In this document: piece by piece, positions 8,657-16,910 of the stretch
Position numbering within the stretch: the first letter of the stretch is position 1
Layout of the letters: the number at the start of each line of letters is the position of its first letter
Source: Streptomyces luteolus
Lineage (GTDB): Bacteria > Actinomycetota > Actinomycetes > Streptomycetales > Streptomycetaceae
Length of the DNA: 64,000 nt
NCBI RefSeq assembly: GCF_029968015.1
Contig: NZ_JASCIS010000010.1
Span: 147,909 to 211,908 of the forward strand
Reading direction: 5' to 3'
Translations under genes and position numbers: made by a program
The notes under the pieces: generated by a model
What the model was told of the DNA's origin: nothing
The model's input: only the letters and a program-made list of their open reading frames with translations
Databases searched by the model: none

Positions 8657-10206
8657 CGCGGCTCCTCCCCGGCGGCTAGGGGGTGTCTCTCCGATCTTTG
8701 CGGATCAGGCCGCGGCGTCGAGGGGGTACCTCCCTGCTCGAGCGGAGCCGAGAGCTTGGGGGAGGGTGCATCGGCGTGCGCCCGGATCGCCCTCGTACTG
8801 GACGTACTTGGGCGATGCGGGCGTGCGGCGAGGTGCCGTGCCAGGCGTCGCGGACCCGCAAAGGTCGGGGAGACACTCCCTAGCAGGTCGAGGGTGAGCG
8901 CCGCCGTCCAGCCGAAGCGGCGGGCGCCGCGCGGCTCGCCGGTCAGCGGGTCGACGTACTCGGCGTAGCCGGACCCGGCGGCGGAGCGCAGGAACGCGGA
9001 CCGCAGGGCGTCGGCCCGTTCCGGTACGCCCTGGAGCCGCAGGCCGCGCTCGATCAGCCAGTTGATGTTGAACCAGGCCGGGCCCCGCCAGTACCGGGAG
9101 GGGTCGAAGGCGTGGCCCCGGAGGTCGTAGCTGGGGGCGAGTCCGGTGCGGTCGCCGAGGGCGAAGTGCGGGCCGGTGAGCGTGCGGAGGAGGGCGTCCA
9201 CCACCGGTCCCGGCAGGCCGGGCACGATCAGCGGGACGAGGCCCGCGACGCTGGTCTCGGGGATGAGCCCGTCGCCGCCCGCGTGCAGGTCGCGGCAGCG
9301 GAACACGCCCGCCTCCGCGTCCCAGAGGCGGTCGAGCAGGGCCCGCGTCAGCCGCTCCGCGCGGGCCAGGTGCCCGGCGGGAGCGGCGCCCACCTCGGCC
9401 GCGATCTCGGCGAGCGCGTACTCGGAGGCGATGAACAGGGCGTTGAAGTTCGGGTCCTCGACGGCGAACCCGTGCGGGGCGGCCGCGTCGTCGTACCCGG
9501 CGTCCCGGTACTCGGCGGCGAGCCGTACGTACCGGCCGTAGTCCAGGTCCGTCGGGCGGTCGGTCGCCGCGCCGTGGTCGAGGTCGGCGCGGCGGAAGGT
9601 GCCGGGCTCGGCCGGCTCGATCCGGGCCAGCGGGCCGTCCCAGCAGGGACTGTTGTCCATGCCGGGCTCCCACGGGTGGACGACCGCCGCGAGCCCGCCG
9701 CGGCCCAGGTCGCGGCGGCGGGCCAGATAGTCGTGCCAGCGCGCGAGGCGCGGGTAGAGGCGTGTCAGGAAGCCGCGCCTGCGGGAGATTTCGGGGTCCG
9801 CCTCGTGTACGAGGAGCGCGGCGAGCGCGTGCACCGGAGGCTGCACGATGCCCGAGGTCTCCACGGTGGCGGGCGCCCCGCGGCCCGCCCCGGCGGCGGA
9901 GCTGCGCCAGAAGTCGGGGCTCGGGAAGTAGGCGCCGAGCGGCACCGACGGGTTGAAGACGATGTGCGGCACCCGGCCGTCGCCCCACTGGGCTCCGAGC
10001 AGCGACTCCAGCTCGCGCTGGGCGCGGCGCGGCGACAGGTGCCGCCAGCCGATGGCGAGGAACGCCGAGTCCCAGCTCCACTGGTGCGGATACAGCGAGC
10101 GGGACGGCACCGTGGACGTGCCGGTCCAGTTGCCGATGAGGACTTCGGCGGCCCCCCGCCACGCGCCGTCGCGGGTGGTGGCGGGCGCCTGCAGCAGCTC
10201 GGTCAT
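8653..10206 (-). CDS. GH63/MGH1-like glycoside hydrolase with MITE-derived C-terminal tail
   Basis: The start MTELLQ at 10206 overlaps the stop of the epimerase-like gene (ATGA). The 517-residue protein is an (alpha/alpha)6-barrel hydrolase with WSWDSAFLAIGW, WEPGMDNSP (candidate acid Asp184), YWRGPAWFNINWLI and AEYVDPLTGE (Glu416), as in GH63 and mannosylglycerate hydrolase-like enzymes. The natural domain ends at WTAALTLDLL, residue 442. The next 68 codons are the inserted 204 bp at 8676-8879, after which the frame resumes as AAGEEPR and the stop. Without the insert the protein would be 449 residues. Whether the long tail harms folding is unknown. Confidence 0.85.
   Translation of the reverse strand: MTELLQAPATTRDGAWRGAAEVLIGNWTGTSTVPSRSLYPHQWSWDSAFLAIGWRHLSPRRAQRELESLLGAQWGDGRVPHIVFNPSVPLGAYFPSPDFWRSSAAGAGRGAPATVETSGIVQPPVHALAALLVHEADPEISRRRGFLTRLYPRLARWHDYLARRRDLGRGGLAAVVHPWEPGMDNSPCWDGPLARIEPAEPGTFRRADLDHGAATDRPTDLDYGRYVRLAAEYRDAGYDDAAAPHGFAVEDPNFNALFIASEYALAEIAAEVGAAPAGHLARAERLTRALLDRLWDAEAGVFRCRDLHAGGDGLIPETSVAGLVPLIVPGLPGPVVDALLRTLTGPHFALGDRTGLAPSYDLRGHAFDPSRYWRGPAWFNINWLIERGLRLQGVPERADALRSAFLRSAAGSGYAEYVDPLTGEPRGARRFGWTAALTLDLLGSVSPTFAGPRRLARHLAARPHRPSTSSTRAIRAHADAPSPKLSAPLEQGGTPSTPRPDPQRSERHPLAAGEEPR
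8676..8883. mobile_element. MITE-like element, copy 2, inserted in a glycosidase gene
   Basis: A 200-bp element (8680-8879) is flanked by CTAG on both sides (8676-8679 and 8880-8883), which looks like a 4-bp target duplication. Its ends are imperfect inverted repeats: GGGGTGTCTCTCCGATCTTT at the left, and GGGAGTGTCTCCCCGACCTT as the reverse complement of the right. The core is the inverted homologue of the element at 6499-6716. Element plus one CTAG is 204 bp, a multiple of three, and the host frame stays open through it. Confidence 0.82.
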
Positions 10207-11003
10207 GCTCCGGACCTGCGCAGGAAGCCGGGGACGGAGCGGACCGCGGTGGCCGGGTCGCCGGTCAGACGGCACTCGGCGGCGAGGTAGCCGTCGTAGC
10301 CGATGGTGTGCAGGGCGCCGAGCCAGGCCGGCCAGTCCAGGTGGCCCGCGCCGGGCTGGAAGCGGTTGGAGTCGGAGACCTGGGCGTGCCCGATGTAGGG
10401 GGCGTACTCGATGATCGCGGCGGCGGGGTCGGCCTCCTCGATGTTCATGTGGTAGCTGTCGATGCCGATCCGGACCGAGTCGAGGCCCACCTCCTTGATC
10501 AACTCGGCTGCCTGCGCAAGGCGGTTGACCATGTGGTCCTCGTACCGGTTGAGGGGTTCGAGGTAGAGCGTGACGCCCTCGCGCAGGGCGTGCTCGCCCA
10601 TCTCGGCGAGGCCCGACAGCAGGATCTCCCGCTCCTCGGCCTCGCCGCGCGGCGGCTCGAAGGGCGGCAGGCGGCGCGAGAACATCCCGTACGAGGCGGG
10701 CGTCTGGGCGCCCCGGCCGCCGAGTTCGGCGATCACGCTGAGCTGCGACTTCAGCTGCTCGATGGCGTCGCGGCGCAGCTCGGCGTCGAACGCGCCGAAG
10801 AAGTGGAGCATCTCGACGCAGACGGTCGGCATGACGACCCCGTCGGCGAGGGCCTGCCTCAGTTCGGGCAGCCGGTCGCGGAAGTGGAAGTCGCCCTTGG
10901 CGCGCAGCTCGATCGCGTCGTAGCCGGCGCTCTGCGCGAACTCCCACTTCTCCTGGAGGGAGTTGCCCGGCAGGAGCTGTTCCTGTGCGGCGGTCTTCAG
11001 CAT
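10203..11003 (-). CDS. TIM-barrel sugar isomerase/epimerase-like enzyme
   Basis: This 266-residue protein belongs to the xylose isomerase-like (AP endonuclease 2) TIM-barrel superfamily. It has AGYDAIELR near the N-terminus, LYLEPLNRYE with a candidate metal-binding Glu, IDSYHMNIEE with Asp and His ligands, and AECRLTGD with a final Glu. These match D-tagatose 3-epimerase and hydroxypyruvate isomerase-type enzymes, and the same fold also serves 3-keto-glycoside processing. It is cytoplasmic and metal dependent by family knowledge. It overlaps the next gene by ATGA and follows the dehydrogenase gene by 14 bp, so it shares its operon. Confidence 0.85.
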   Translation of the reverse strand: MLKTAAQEQLLPGNSLQEKWEFAQSAGYDAIELRAKGDFHFRDRLPELRQALADGVVMPTVCVEMLHFFGAFDAELRRDAIEQLKSQLSVIAELGGRGAQTPASYGMFSRRLPPFEPPRGEAEEREILLSGLAEMGEHALREGVTLYLEPLNRYEDHMVNRLAQAAELIKEVGLDSVRIGIDSYHMNIEEADPAAAIIEYAPYIGHAQVSDSNRFQPGAGHLDWPAWLGALHTIGYDGYLAAECRLTGDPATAVRSVPGFLRRSGA

Positions 11004-11017
11004 GGTGGCGGTGCCTC

Positions 11018-12064
11018 TCAGAATTCCAGGACGACCTGGAGCGCGTCGGCGGGACGCTCGTCCAGGAGTACGTACGCGTCGGCGGCGTCGTCGACCGGCA
11101 CGACATGGCTGACCAGGGACTCGACGTCGACCTGGCCCTCGGCGACCAGGCGCAGGAAGGTCTGCTGCAGCCGGTCCACGGTCCAGCGGCCCTGCAGCGC
11201 GGCGGGGACGCCGCCGATCTGGGAGCAGACCAGCTGGACGCGGTTGTGGTGGAACTCGTCGCCCAGGCGCAGGCCGTCGCCGTCGCCCTGGTAGAAGCCG
11301 GAGGCCACCACGCGCCCGCCGACGGCGACGGAGCGGATCGCCTCGTGCAGCGCCGGGTGGACGCCGCTGATCTCGATGGCGACGTCGGCGCCCGCGCCGC
11401 CGGTGGCCTCGCGGATGCGCTCGGCGACCGCGTCAGTGCGGGCGTTGAGGGTGCTGTGGGCGCCGTACCGCTTCGCGGTCTCCAGGCGGCCGTCGATCGC
11501 GTCGACGGCGGTGACCCGGCCGCCGCTGAGCTGGGCGAGACGCGTGGCGATGAGGCCGATGACGCCCTGGCCGAAGACGGCGACGTCCTCGCCGAGGTTC
11601 AGCTCGGCGGACAGGATCGCGTTGTAGGCGATCGCGCCGACCCGCGCGAAGGCGCCCGCCAGCGGTTCGAGCCCGGCGGGCAGGGTGTGCCCGACCATCC
11701 GCTCGGCGGGCACGACGCCCTCGCCGCGGTGGCCCCAGATGCCCCACACCAGGTCGCCGACGACGGGCATGCCGGGCGTGCCGACCAGCTCGGGCGAGAC
11801 CTCGGTCACCTCGCCGACCTCGGAGTAGCCCCAGCCGGCGACCGGGTACTCCATACCGGCCGCGCCGTCCCGGAACAGCCGCGCCTCGGGGTCCCAGGTC
11901 CGCGTCAGATACGGGTTGGTGCCCCGGTAGGCGGTCAGTTCGGTGCCGGCCGAGATGCCCGAGTAGCGGGTGCGAACGCGCAGGTGGCCGGTCGGCAGGG
12001 CGGCACTCTCGTGCTGCGCCACCTCGACCTGACGGGGGCCGGTGAATTGGACAACTCGGTGCAC
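11018..12064 (-). CDS. Medium-chain (MDR) zinc-type dehydrogenase
   Basis: I choose the GTG at 12064 (VHRVVQFTG), giving 348 residues; an upstream ATG at 12103 would run into the operator region. The fold is that of MDR alcohol/polyol dehydrogenases, with VAVFGQGVIGLIATRLAQ as the NAD(P)-binding loop and GGRVVASGF late in the protein. The usual catalytic Cys near residue 40 is replaced in the motif SGISAGTELTAY, as in subfamilies related to bacteriochlorophyllide dehydrogenase. The structural zinc loop also appears absent. It may oxidise a sugar or polyol. It leads the leftward operon of the carbohydrate cluster. Confidence 0.82.
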   Translation of the reverse strand: MHRVVQFTGPRQVEVAQHESAALPTGHLRVRTRYSGISAGTELTAYRGTNPYLTRTWDPEARLFRDGAAGMEYPVAGWGYSEVGEVTEVSPELVGTPGMPVVGDLVWGIWGHRGEGVVPAERMVGHTLPAGLEPLAGAFARVGAIAYNAILSAELNLGEDVAVFGQGVIGLIATRLAQLSGGRVTAVDAIDGRLETAKRYGAHSTLNARTDAVAERIREATGGAGADVAIEISGVHPALHEAIRSVAVGGRVVASGFYQGDGDGLRLGDEFHHNRVQLVCSQIGGVPAALQGRWTVDRLQQTFLRLVAEGQVDVESLVSHVVPVDDAADAYVLLDERPADALQVVLEF

Positions 12065-12123
12065 AACAGACTCCGAACGGTGTGGGCTGCAGGTGCGACT
12101 CACTGGTTGCGTCGAAACTATCC

Positions 12124-12154
12124 CTACTTATGTCTTGTCGACAAGCAAAAGTAG
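12124..12154. promoter_or_regulatory. Palindromic operator between divergent sugar operons
   Basis: A perfect 12-bp palindrome CTTGTCGACAAG (12134-12145) lies inside a longer imperfect inverted repeat whose outer arms are CTACTT (12124-12129) and AAGTAG (12149-12154). It sits midway between the two start codons (12064 and 12218) in the only relatively AT-rich stretch nearby. It is a good candidate binding site for the ROK regulator encoded in the rightward operon. Confidence 0.65.
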
Positions 12155-12217
12155 TGCTGAGATGCATTCTCGTAAGACGTAAGTTCCCAAGGCTTCCCCA
12201 AGACAAGGCGACGAGGC

Positions 12218-13615
12218 ATGCGCTTCAGGTCAAAGGCGATCGCGGCTGGGCTCGCGGCCGCGACGGGCGTCACGGCCCTCTCCGGCTGCGCCGCAAGCAG
12301 TAGCGGACCGGCCGCACCGGACAACGAGATCACCGTCTGGTCCCAGGAGAATCTGACGCCGCGCATCGCCGCGACCGAGAAGGTCATCGCGCGCTTCGAG
12401 AAGAAGACCGGCGTCAAGGTCAACCTCGTCGGCGTCGACGAGGGCCAGATGCCCCAACTCATCATGTCGGCGGCCGCCTCCGGCAAGCTGCCCGACGTGA
12501 TCGGCGCCGCGCCGATGGGCCAGACCTGGCAGATGTACAGCAACGGCCTGCTCAACACCGAGATCCCGCGCGAGATCGTCGACAAGCTCGGCCGGACCAC
12601 GTTCGAGAAGAACGCGCTCGACCTGACCTCCGACGGCCGGAACCAGCTCGGCGTCCCCTCCGACGCCTGGCTGCAGCTGCTCGTCTACCGCAAGGACCTC
12701 CTCGCGAAGGCCGGCCTGGACAGCCCCGACACGTACGAGAAGCTGACGAAGGCCGCCGCGAAGCTCGACCGGCCGGGGCACGACGGCATCTCCGCCGCCA
12801 CCGACCCGAGCGACGTCTTCACCCAGCAGAGCTTCGAGAGCGTCGCGCTCGCCAACGACTGCCAACTCGTCGACGGCAAGGGCGACGTCGACCTCGACTC
12901 GGCCGACTGCCGGACCGCCTTCGAGACGTACCGCACCCTCGCCGGAGACCACGGCGCCCCCGGAACCCAGACCGTGGACTCCACCCGCGCCACCTACTTC
13001 TCGGGCAAGTCCTCGATGGTCATCTGGTCCTCGTTCGTCCTCGACGAGCTGGCCGCCCTGCGCAAGGACGCGCTCCCCAGCTGCCCCGAGTGCGAGAAGG
13101 ACCCCGCGTTCCTCGCCCGCAACAGCGGGATCGTCACCGCCCTCAAGGGCCCGGGCGCGGCGAAGCCCGCGCAGTTCGGAGAGATCACCTCCTGGGTGAC
13201 GACCCGGACCGCCGAGACCGACGCCTCCCGGAAGTTCATCGAGTTCATGATGAGCGAGGGCTACGAGGACTGGTTCGGCATGGCACCCGAGGGCAAGATC
13301 CCCGTCCGCTCCGGCACCGCCGAACAGCCCCGGAAGTACCTGGACGCCTGGCGCTCCAGCGACATGGGCGTGTCGACCCGCAAGCCCATGAACGAGGTGT
13401 TCCCCGACGCGCTCCTCGACCAACTCGCCGACGGCGTCGGCAACATGAAGCGCTGGGGCGTCGACCAGGGGGAGGGCGCCCTCGTCGGAGCCACCAACGG
13501 CGAACTGCCCGTCCCCAAGGCCATCGGCGCCATGACCGCGGGCCAGATCACCTCCCGAGAGGCCGCCGCCGAGGCCCAGGACGAGGTAGAGGCACTCAAG
13601 ACGTCCCTGGACTAG
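12218..13615 (+). CDS. Carbohydrate ABC transporter substrate-binding lipoprotein
   Basis: This 465-residue family 1 solute-binding protein has a lipoprotein signal with the lipobox LSGC and lipidated Cys24. ITVWSQENLTPRIAATEKVI and the following FEKKTGVKV are typical of extracellular sugar receptors of the MalE/MsmE kind. It is the first gene of the rightward operon and should deliver its ligand to the two permeases encoded downstream. Four internal cysteines (two in CPEC) could form disulfides. The ligand is not known; the neighbouring hydrolases suggest an oligosaccharide or glycoside. Confidence 0.92.
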   Translation: MRFRSKAIAAGLAAATGVTALSGCAASSSGPAAPDNEITVWSQENLTPRIAATEKVIARFEKKTGVKVNLVGVDEGQMPQLIMSAAASGKLPDVIGAAPMGQTWQMYSNGLLNTEIPREIVDKLGRTTFEKNALDLTSDGRNQLGVPSDAWLQLLVYRKDLLAKAGLDSPDTYEKLTKAAAKLDRPGHDGISAATDPSDVFTQQSFESVALANDCQLVDGKGDVDLDSADCRTAFETYRTLAGDHGAPGTQTVDSTRATYFSGKSSMVIWSSFVLDELAALRKDALPSCPECEKDPAFLARNSGIVTALKGPGAAKPAQFGEITSWVTTRTAETDASRKFIEFMMSEGYEDWFGMAPEGKIPVRSGTAEQPRKYLDAWRSSDMGVSTRKPMNEVFPDALLDQLADGVGNMKRWGVDQGEGALVGATNGELPVPKAIGAMTAGQITSREAAAEAQDEVEALKTSLD

Positions 13616-13659
13616 CCGCCCCGCCGTCCCCTCCGTACTTCCCTCCCCGAGGTAACCCC

Positions 13660-14742
13660 ATGTCAGCAACCCAGAGCGGTACGACGACGCACCGCCCCAC
13701 CCCGCCGGAGCCGGGCGCCCCCGACCCGGCGCCCGAGTCCGGGCAGTCCGGGCAGTCCGGGCAGTCCGGAAGGTCCGGGCGGTCCGGAAGGTCCGGGCGC
13801 AAGGCCCCGCTCACCGCGAGCCGCCGCGAGAACCGCGCCGGACTCGCCTTCGTCACCCCGACCTTCCTGGTGGTCCTGGTCGTCGTCGTCCTGCCGATCC
13901 TGTGGACGGTCGTCCTCGCCTTCCAGGACGCCAAGCTCGTAGACATCCAGGACATGGGCCTGTTCGGCAACTGGACCCTCGGCAACTTCCAGGACGTCCT
14001 CGGCTCCGCCGGCTTCTGGTCCAGCCTCGGCACGACCCTCACGTACACCATCGGCTCCACCGCCGGATCCGTGCTGCTCGGCCTCGTCGCCGCGCTCGCG
14101 CTGCGCAAGCCGTTCCGCGGGCGCGGGCTGCTCCGCGGCTCGATGCTGCTGCCCTACGTCGCGCCGGTCGTCGCCGTCGCGTTCGTGTGGGAGGTCGCGC
14201 TCAGCCCGCAGTTCGGCATCGTCAACGAGTGGGGCCGCACCCTCTTCGGCTGGGACGAGCCCATCGCGTTCCTCTCGACCCGCAGTTACGAAGTCGGCCT
14301 GTTCGGCGTGCACTTCGACGTTCCGCTCGCCCTGCTCACCGTCATCGCCTTCGAGGTGTGGCGCTACTTCCCCTTCGCCTTCCTCTTCATCCTGGCCCGC
14401 CTCCAGGCCGTCCCCGACACCCTCGAAGAGGCCGCGAAGGTCGACGGCGCCTCGCCCACCCAGCGCTTCCGCCACATCATGCTGCCGCAACTGCTGCCGG
14501 TCCTCGCGCTGCTCAGCGTCCTGCGCTTCATCATGACGTTCAACAAGTTCGACGACGTGTACCTGCTCACCGGCGGCGGCTCCGGCACCGACGTCGCGGC
14601 CGTACGCGTCTACGACTTCCTCACCGCCCGCTACGACGTGGGCGCCGCCTCCGCCCAGGCCCTCGTGCTCGCCGTCGTCCTGATGGTGCTGCTCGGCCTC
14701 TACTTCAAGTTCTTCGGCAAGAAGGTGCAGGAGGAAGCCTGA
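13660..14742 (+). CDS. Sugar ABC transporter permease (first subunit)
   Basis: This 360-residue permease of the binding-protein-dependent type starts at 13660 behind GAGG. An unusual N-terminal tail of about 45 residues contains a Ser-Gly repeat (units GQS and GRS) coded by a 9-bp tandem repeat at 13740-13798. Six membrane helices follow. The EAA-type loop reads EEAAKVDGASPTQRFRHIMLPQL, the coupling site for the ATPase. Its stop overlaps the start of the second permease gene (TGATG). Confidence 0.92.
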   Translation: MSATQSGTTTHRPTPPEPGAPDPAPESGQSGQSGQSGRSGRSGRSGRKAPLTASRRENRAGLAFVTPTFLVVLVVVVLPILWTVVLAFQDAKLVDIQDMGLFGNWTLGNFQDVLGSAGFWSSLGTTLTYTIGSTAGSVLLGLVAALALRKPFRGRGLLRGSMLLPYVAPVVAVAFVWEVALSPQFGIVNEWGRTLFGWDEPIAFLSTRSYEVGLFGVHFDVPLALLTVIAFEVWRYFPFAFLFILARLQAVPDTLEEAAKVDGASPTQRFRHIMLPQLLPVLALLSVLRFIMTFNKFDDVYLLTGGGSGTDVAAVRVYDFLTARYDVGAASAQALVLAVVLMVLLGLYFKFFGKKVQEEA

Positions 14743-15623
14743 TGTCGCGTCCCGCCATGACCCGTACACAGATCGAGGAACGCTTCTTCGGCGTCGCCCG
14801 CTGGATCGTCATCGCCTTCCTCGCGGCGATCACGATCGTGCCCTTCTACTACATGCTGCTGCTGTCGCTGAAATCCATCGACGCCCTGCTCCTGGACCCC
14901 GGCTCGCTGTGGGTCTCGGCCAAGGACTTCACGCTCGACACCTACCGCGACGTCATGAAGTCCACCGACGACGGCGGCCAGGGCTTCATGAAGCTGCTCG
15001 TCAACTCGGCCCTCGTCTCCCTCGGCACGGTCGCCCTCACCCTGCTCGCCGCCGTGCCCGGCGCGTACGCCATCAGCCGCCTGAAGTTCTTCGGCGGACG
15101 CCAGGTCAGCGCGCTCTTCCTCGCCGTCTACATGTTCCCGGCGACACTGCTCGCGGTCCCGCTGTTCGTGATGTTCGCCAAGCTGGGCCTCTCCTCCAGC
15201 CTGGCCGGACTCGCCATCGTGTACGTCGCGCAGACCGTGCCGGTCTCCATCTACATGCTGAAGAACTACCTCGTGACCGTCCCGTACTCGATCGAGGAGG
15301 CCGCCGCGCTCGACGGCTGCTCGCGGCTGCAGACCGTACGCAAGGTGATCCTGCCCCTGGCCACACCGTCCCTGATGGCGACCGGCCTGTACGTCTTCAT
15401 GATCGCCTGGAACGAGTTCCTGTTCGCGCTGCTCTTCCTCGCCGCAGACCCCGACAAGTGGACGGTGTCGCTCGGCCTCGCCCAACTCGCCAACGGCATC
15501 GAGGTGTCCAAGACCGTTCTCATGGCCGGTTCGGTGGTCCTCACCATCCCCGTGGTACTTCTCTTCTTCGCCGCCGAACGCCTGCTCACCGAGGGGCTGA
15601 CCAGCGGCGCGGACAAGAGCTGA
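14742..15623 (+). CDS. Sugar ABC transporter permease (second subunit)
   Basis: This 293-residue protein has six predicted membrane helices and the EAA loop EEAAALDGCSRLQTVRKVILPL, as in MalG-type subunits. It is translationally coupled to the first permease gene by TGATG. No ATPase gene follows in this operon. In Streptomyces a shared MsiK ATPase normally serves such importers, which is established for other sugar systems and inferred here. Confidence 0.92.
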   Translation: MSRPAMTRTQIEERFFGVARWIVIAFLAAITIVPFYYMLLLSLKSIDALLLDPGSLWVSAKDFTLDTYRDVMKSTDDGGQGFMKLLVNSALVSLGTVALTLLAAVPGAYAISRLKFFGGRQVSALFLAVYMFPATLLAVPLFVMFAKLGLSSSLAGLAIVYVAQTVPVSIYMLKNYLVTVPYSIEEAAALDGCSRLQTVRKVILPLATPSLMATGLYVFMIAWNEFLFALLFLAADPDKWTVSLGLAQLANGIEVSKTVLMAGSVVLTIPVVLLFFAAERLLTEGLTSGADKS

Positions 15624-15681
15624 ACCGCACCACCCAGGGCCCGCACGACACCGGACCCGCACGGAAACAGGGGGAGTTCCC

Positions 15682-16881
15682 ATGTCGACGAACCAGGCGA
15701 GCGCCGGGCACCTGCTGCAGCTCATCCGCTCCGGCACGGCCACCACGCGAGGCGAACTCCAGCGCGCCACCGGCCTGTCCAGGTCCACGGTGGGCGCCCG
15801 GCTCGACCAGCTCTTCGGCGCGGGCTGGCTGCGCGACACCGTGGGCGCCTCCACCGGTGGACGCCCCTCGGCCCGGATCGAGTTCGACCCGGAGCACCGC
15901 GCGGTGATCGCCGTCGACCTGGAGACCCGGCACGCGCGGGCCGCAGTGCTCGACCTCGCGGGCACGGTGCTCGCCGAGCACAGCGGCCCCGTCCTGGTCG
16001 CCGACGGACCCGACTCGGTACTCGACACGCTCGCCCGCTGGTTCCCCGACCTGCTCGACGCGGCCGGGGTCGCCCCCGAGAAGGTCCTCGGCATCGGCCT
16101 TTCGGTGCCCGGCCCCGTCGACTGGGAGGCCGGCCGGGTGGTCCAGCCGCCGATCATGCCGGGCTGGGACGCGTACCCGCTGCGCGAACGCCTCCAGGAG
16201 GCCTACGCCACCCATGTCGGCCCCTCGGCGGAGCCCGGCCCCGTGCCCGTACTCGTCGACAACGACGCCAACTTGATGGCGTACGCCGAACAGCGCGCCG
16301 CCCACCCCGACTGCTCCGCCTTCGTCCTGATCAAGGCGTCCACCGGCATCGGCGCGGGCGTCGTCGTGGACGGCGAGGTCTACCGCGGCATCGACGGCGG
16401 CGCCGGCGACATCGGCCACATCCGGCTGCACGACGCACCCGACGCCCTGTGCATGTGCGGCTCGTACGGCTGCCTGGCCGCCGTCGCCAGCGGGCGGGCG
16501 CTCGCCGCCGAGCTGAGCGCACTCGGCGTCGAGACCACCTCGGGGTCGGACGTCCGCGCCCATCTGACGGCGGGCCAACCCGACGCCGTACGCCTGGCGC
16601 GCGAGGCGGGCCGACGCGTCGGCGAGGTCCTCGTCACCGTCGTGACCCTGCTCAACCCCGGCGTGCTCATGCTCGCCGGCGACCTGGCGGGCACCCCGTT
16701 CATGACCGGCGTACGCGAACTGCTCTACCTGCGCGCGATGCCCCGCACCACCGCCAACCTCCAGGTCGTCACGGCGCACCTCGGCGAGAGCGCGGCGCTC
16801 GTGGGCGCCGCGGCCATGGTCGTCGAGTACCTGTACGCCCCCGACCCCGCCGACGCCCGCCTGGCCGCCCTGGCCTCGTGA
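15682..16881 (+). CDS. ROK-family transcriptional regulator
   Basis: The protein has 399 residues. The N-terminal winged helix-turn-helix (residues about 8-60, TTRGELQRATGLSRSTVGARLDQL) is followed by a ROK sugar-kinase-like domain. This has VDNDANLMAYAE, the zinc-site cysteines in CMCGSYGCL and a C-terminal glycine-rich region. ROK repressors sense sugars and usually control their own operon. Here the gene lies inside the transport operon, 58 bp after the second permease gene, so it is the likely regulator of both divergent arms through the palindrome at 12124-12154. Confidence 0.9.
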   Translation: MSTNQASAGHLLQLIRSGTATTRGELQRATGLSRSTVGARLDQLFGAGWLRDTVGASTGGRPSARIEFDPEHRAVIAVDLETRHARAAVLDLAGTVLAEHSGPVLVADGPDSVLDTLARWFPDLLDAAGVAPEKVLGIGLSVPGPVDWEAGRVVQPPIMPGWDAYPLRERLQEAYATHVGPSAEPGPVPVLVDNDANLMAYAEQRAAHPDCSAFVLIKASTGIGAGVVVDGEVYRGIDGGAGDIGHIRLHDAPDALCMCGSYGCLAAVASGRALAAELSALGVETTSGSDVRAHLTAGQPDAVRLAREAGRRVGEVLVTVVTLLNPGVLMLAGDLAGTPFMTGVRELLYLRAMPRTTANLQVVTAHLGESAALVGAAAMVVEYLYAPDPADARLAALAS

Positions 16882-16910
16882 ACCGTCCGGCTCCCTCCCG
16901 GAGAACTCCT

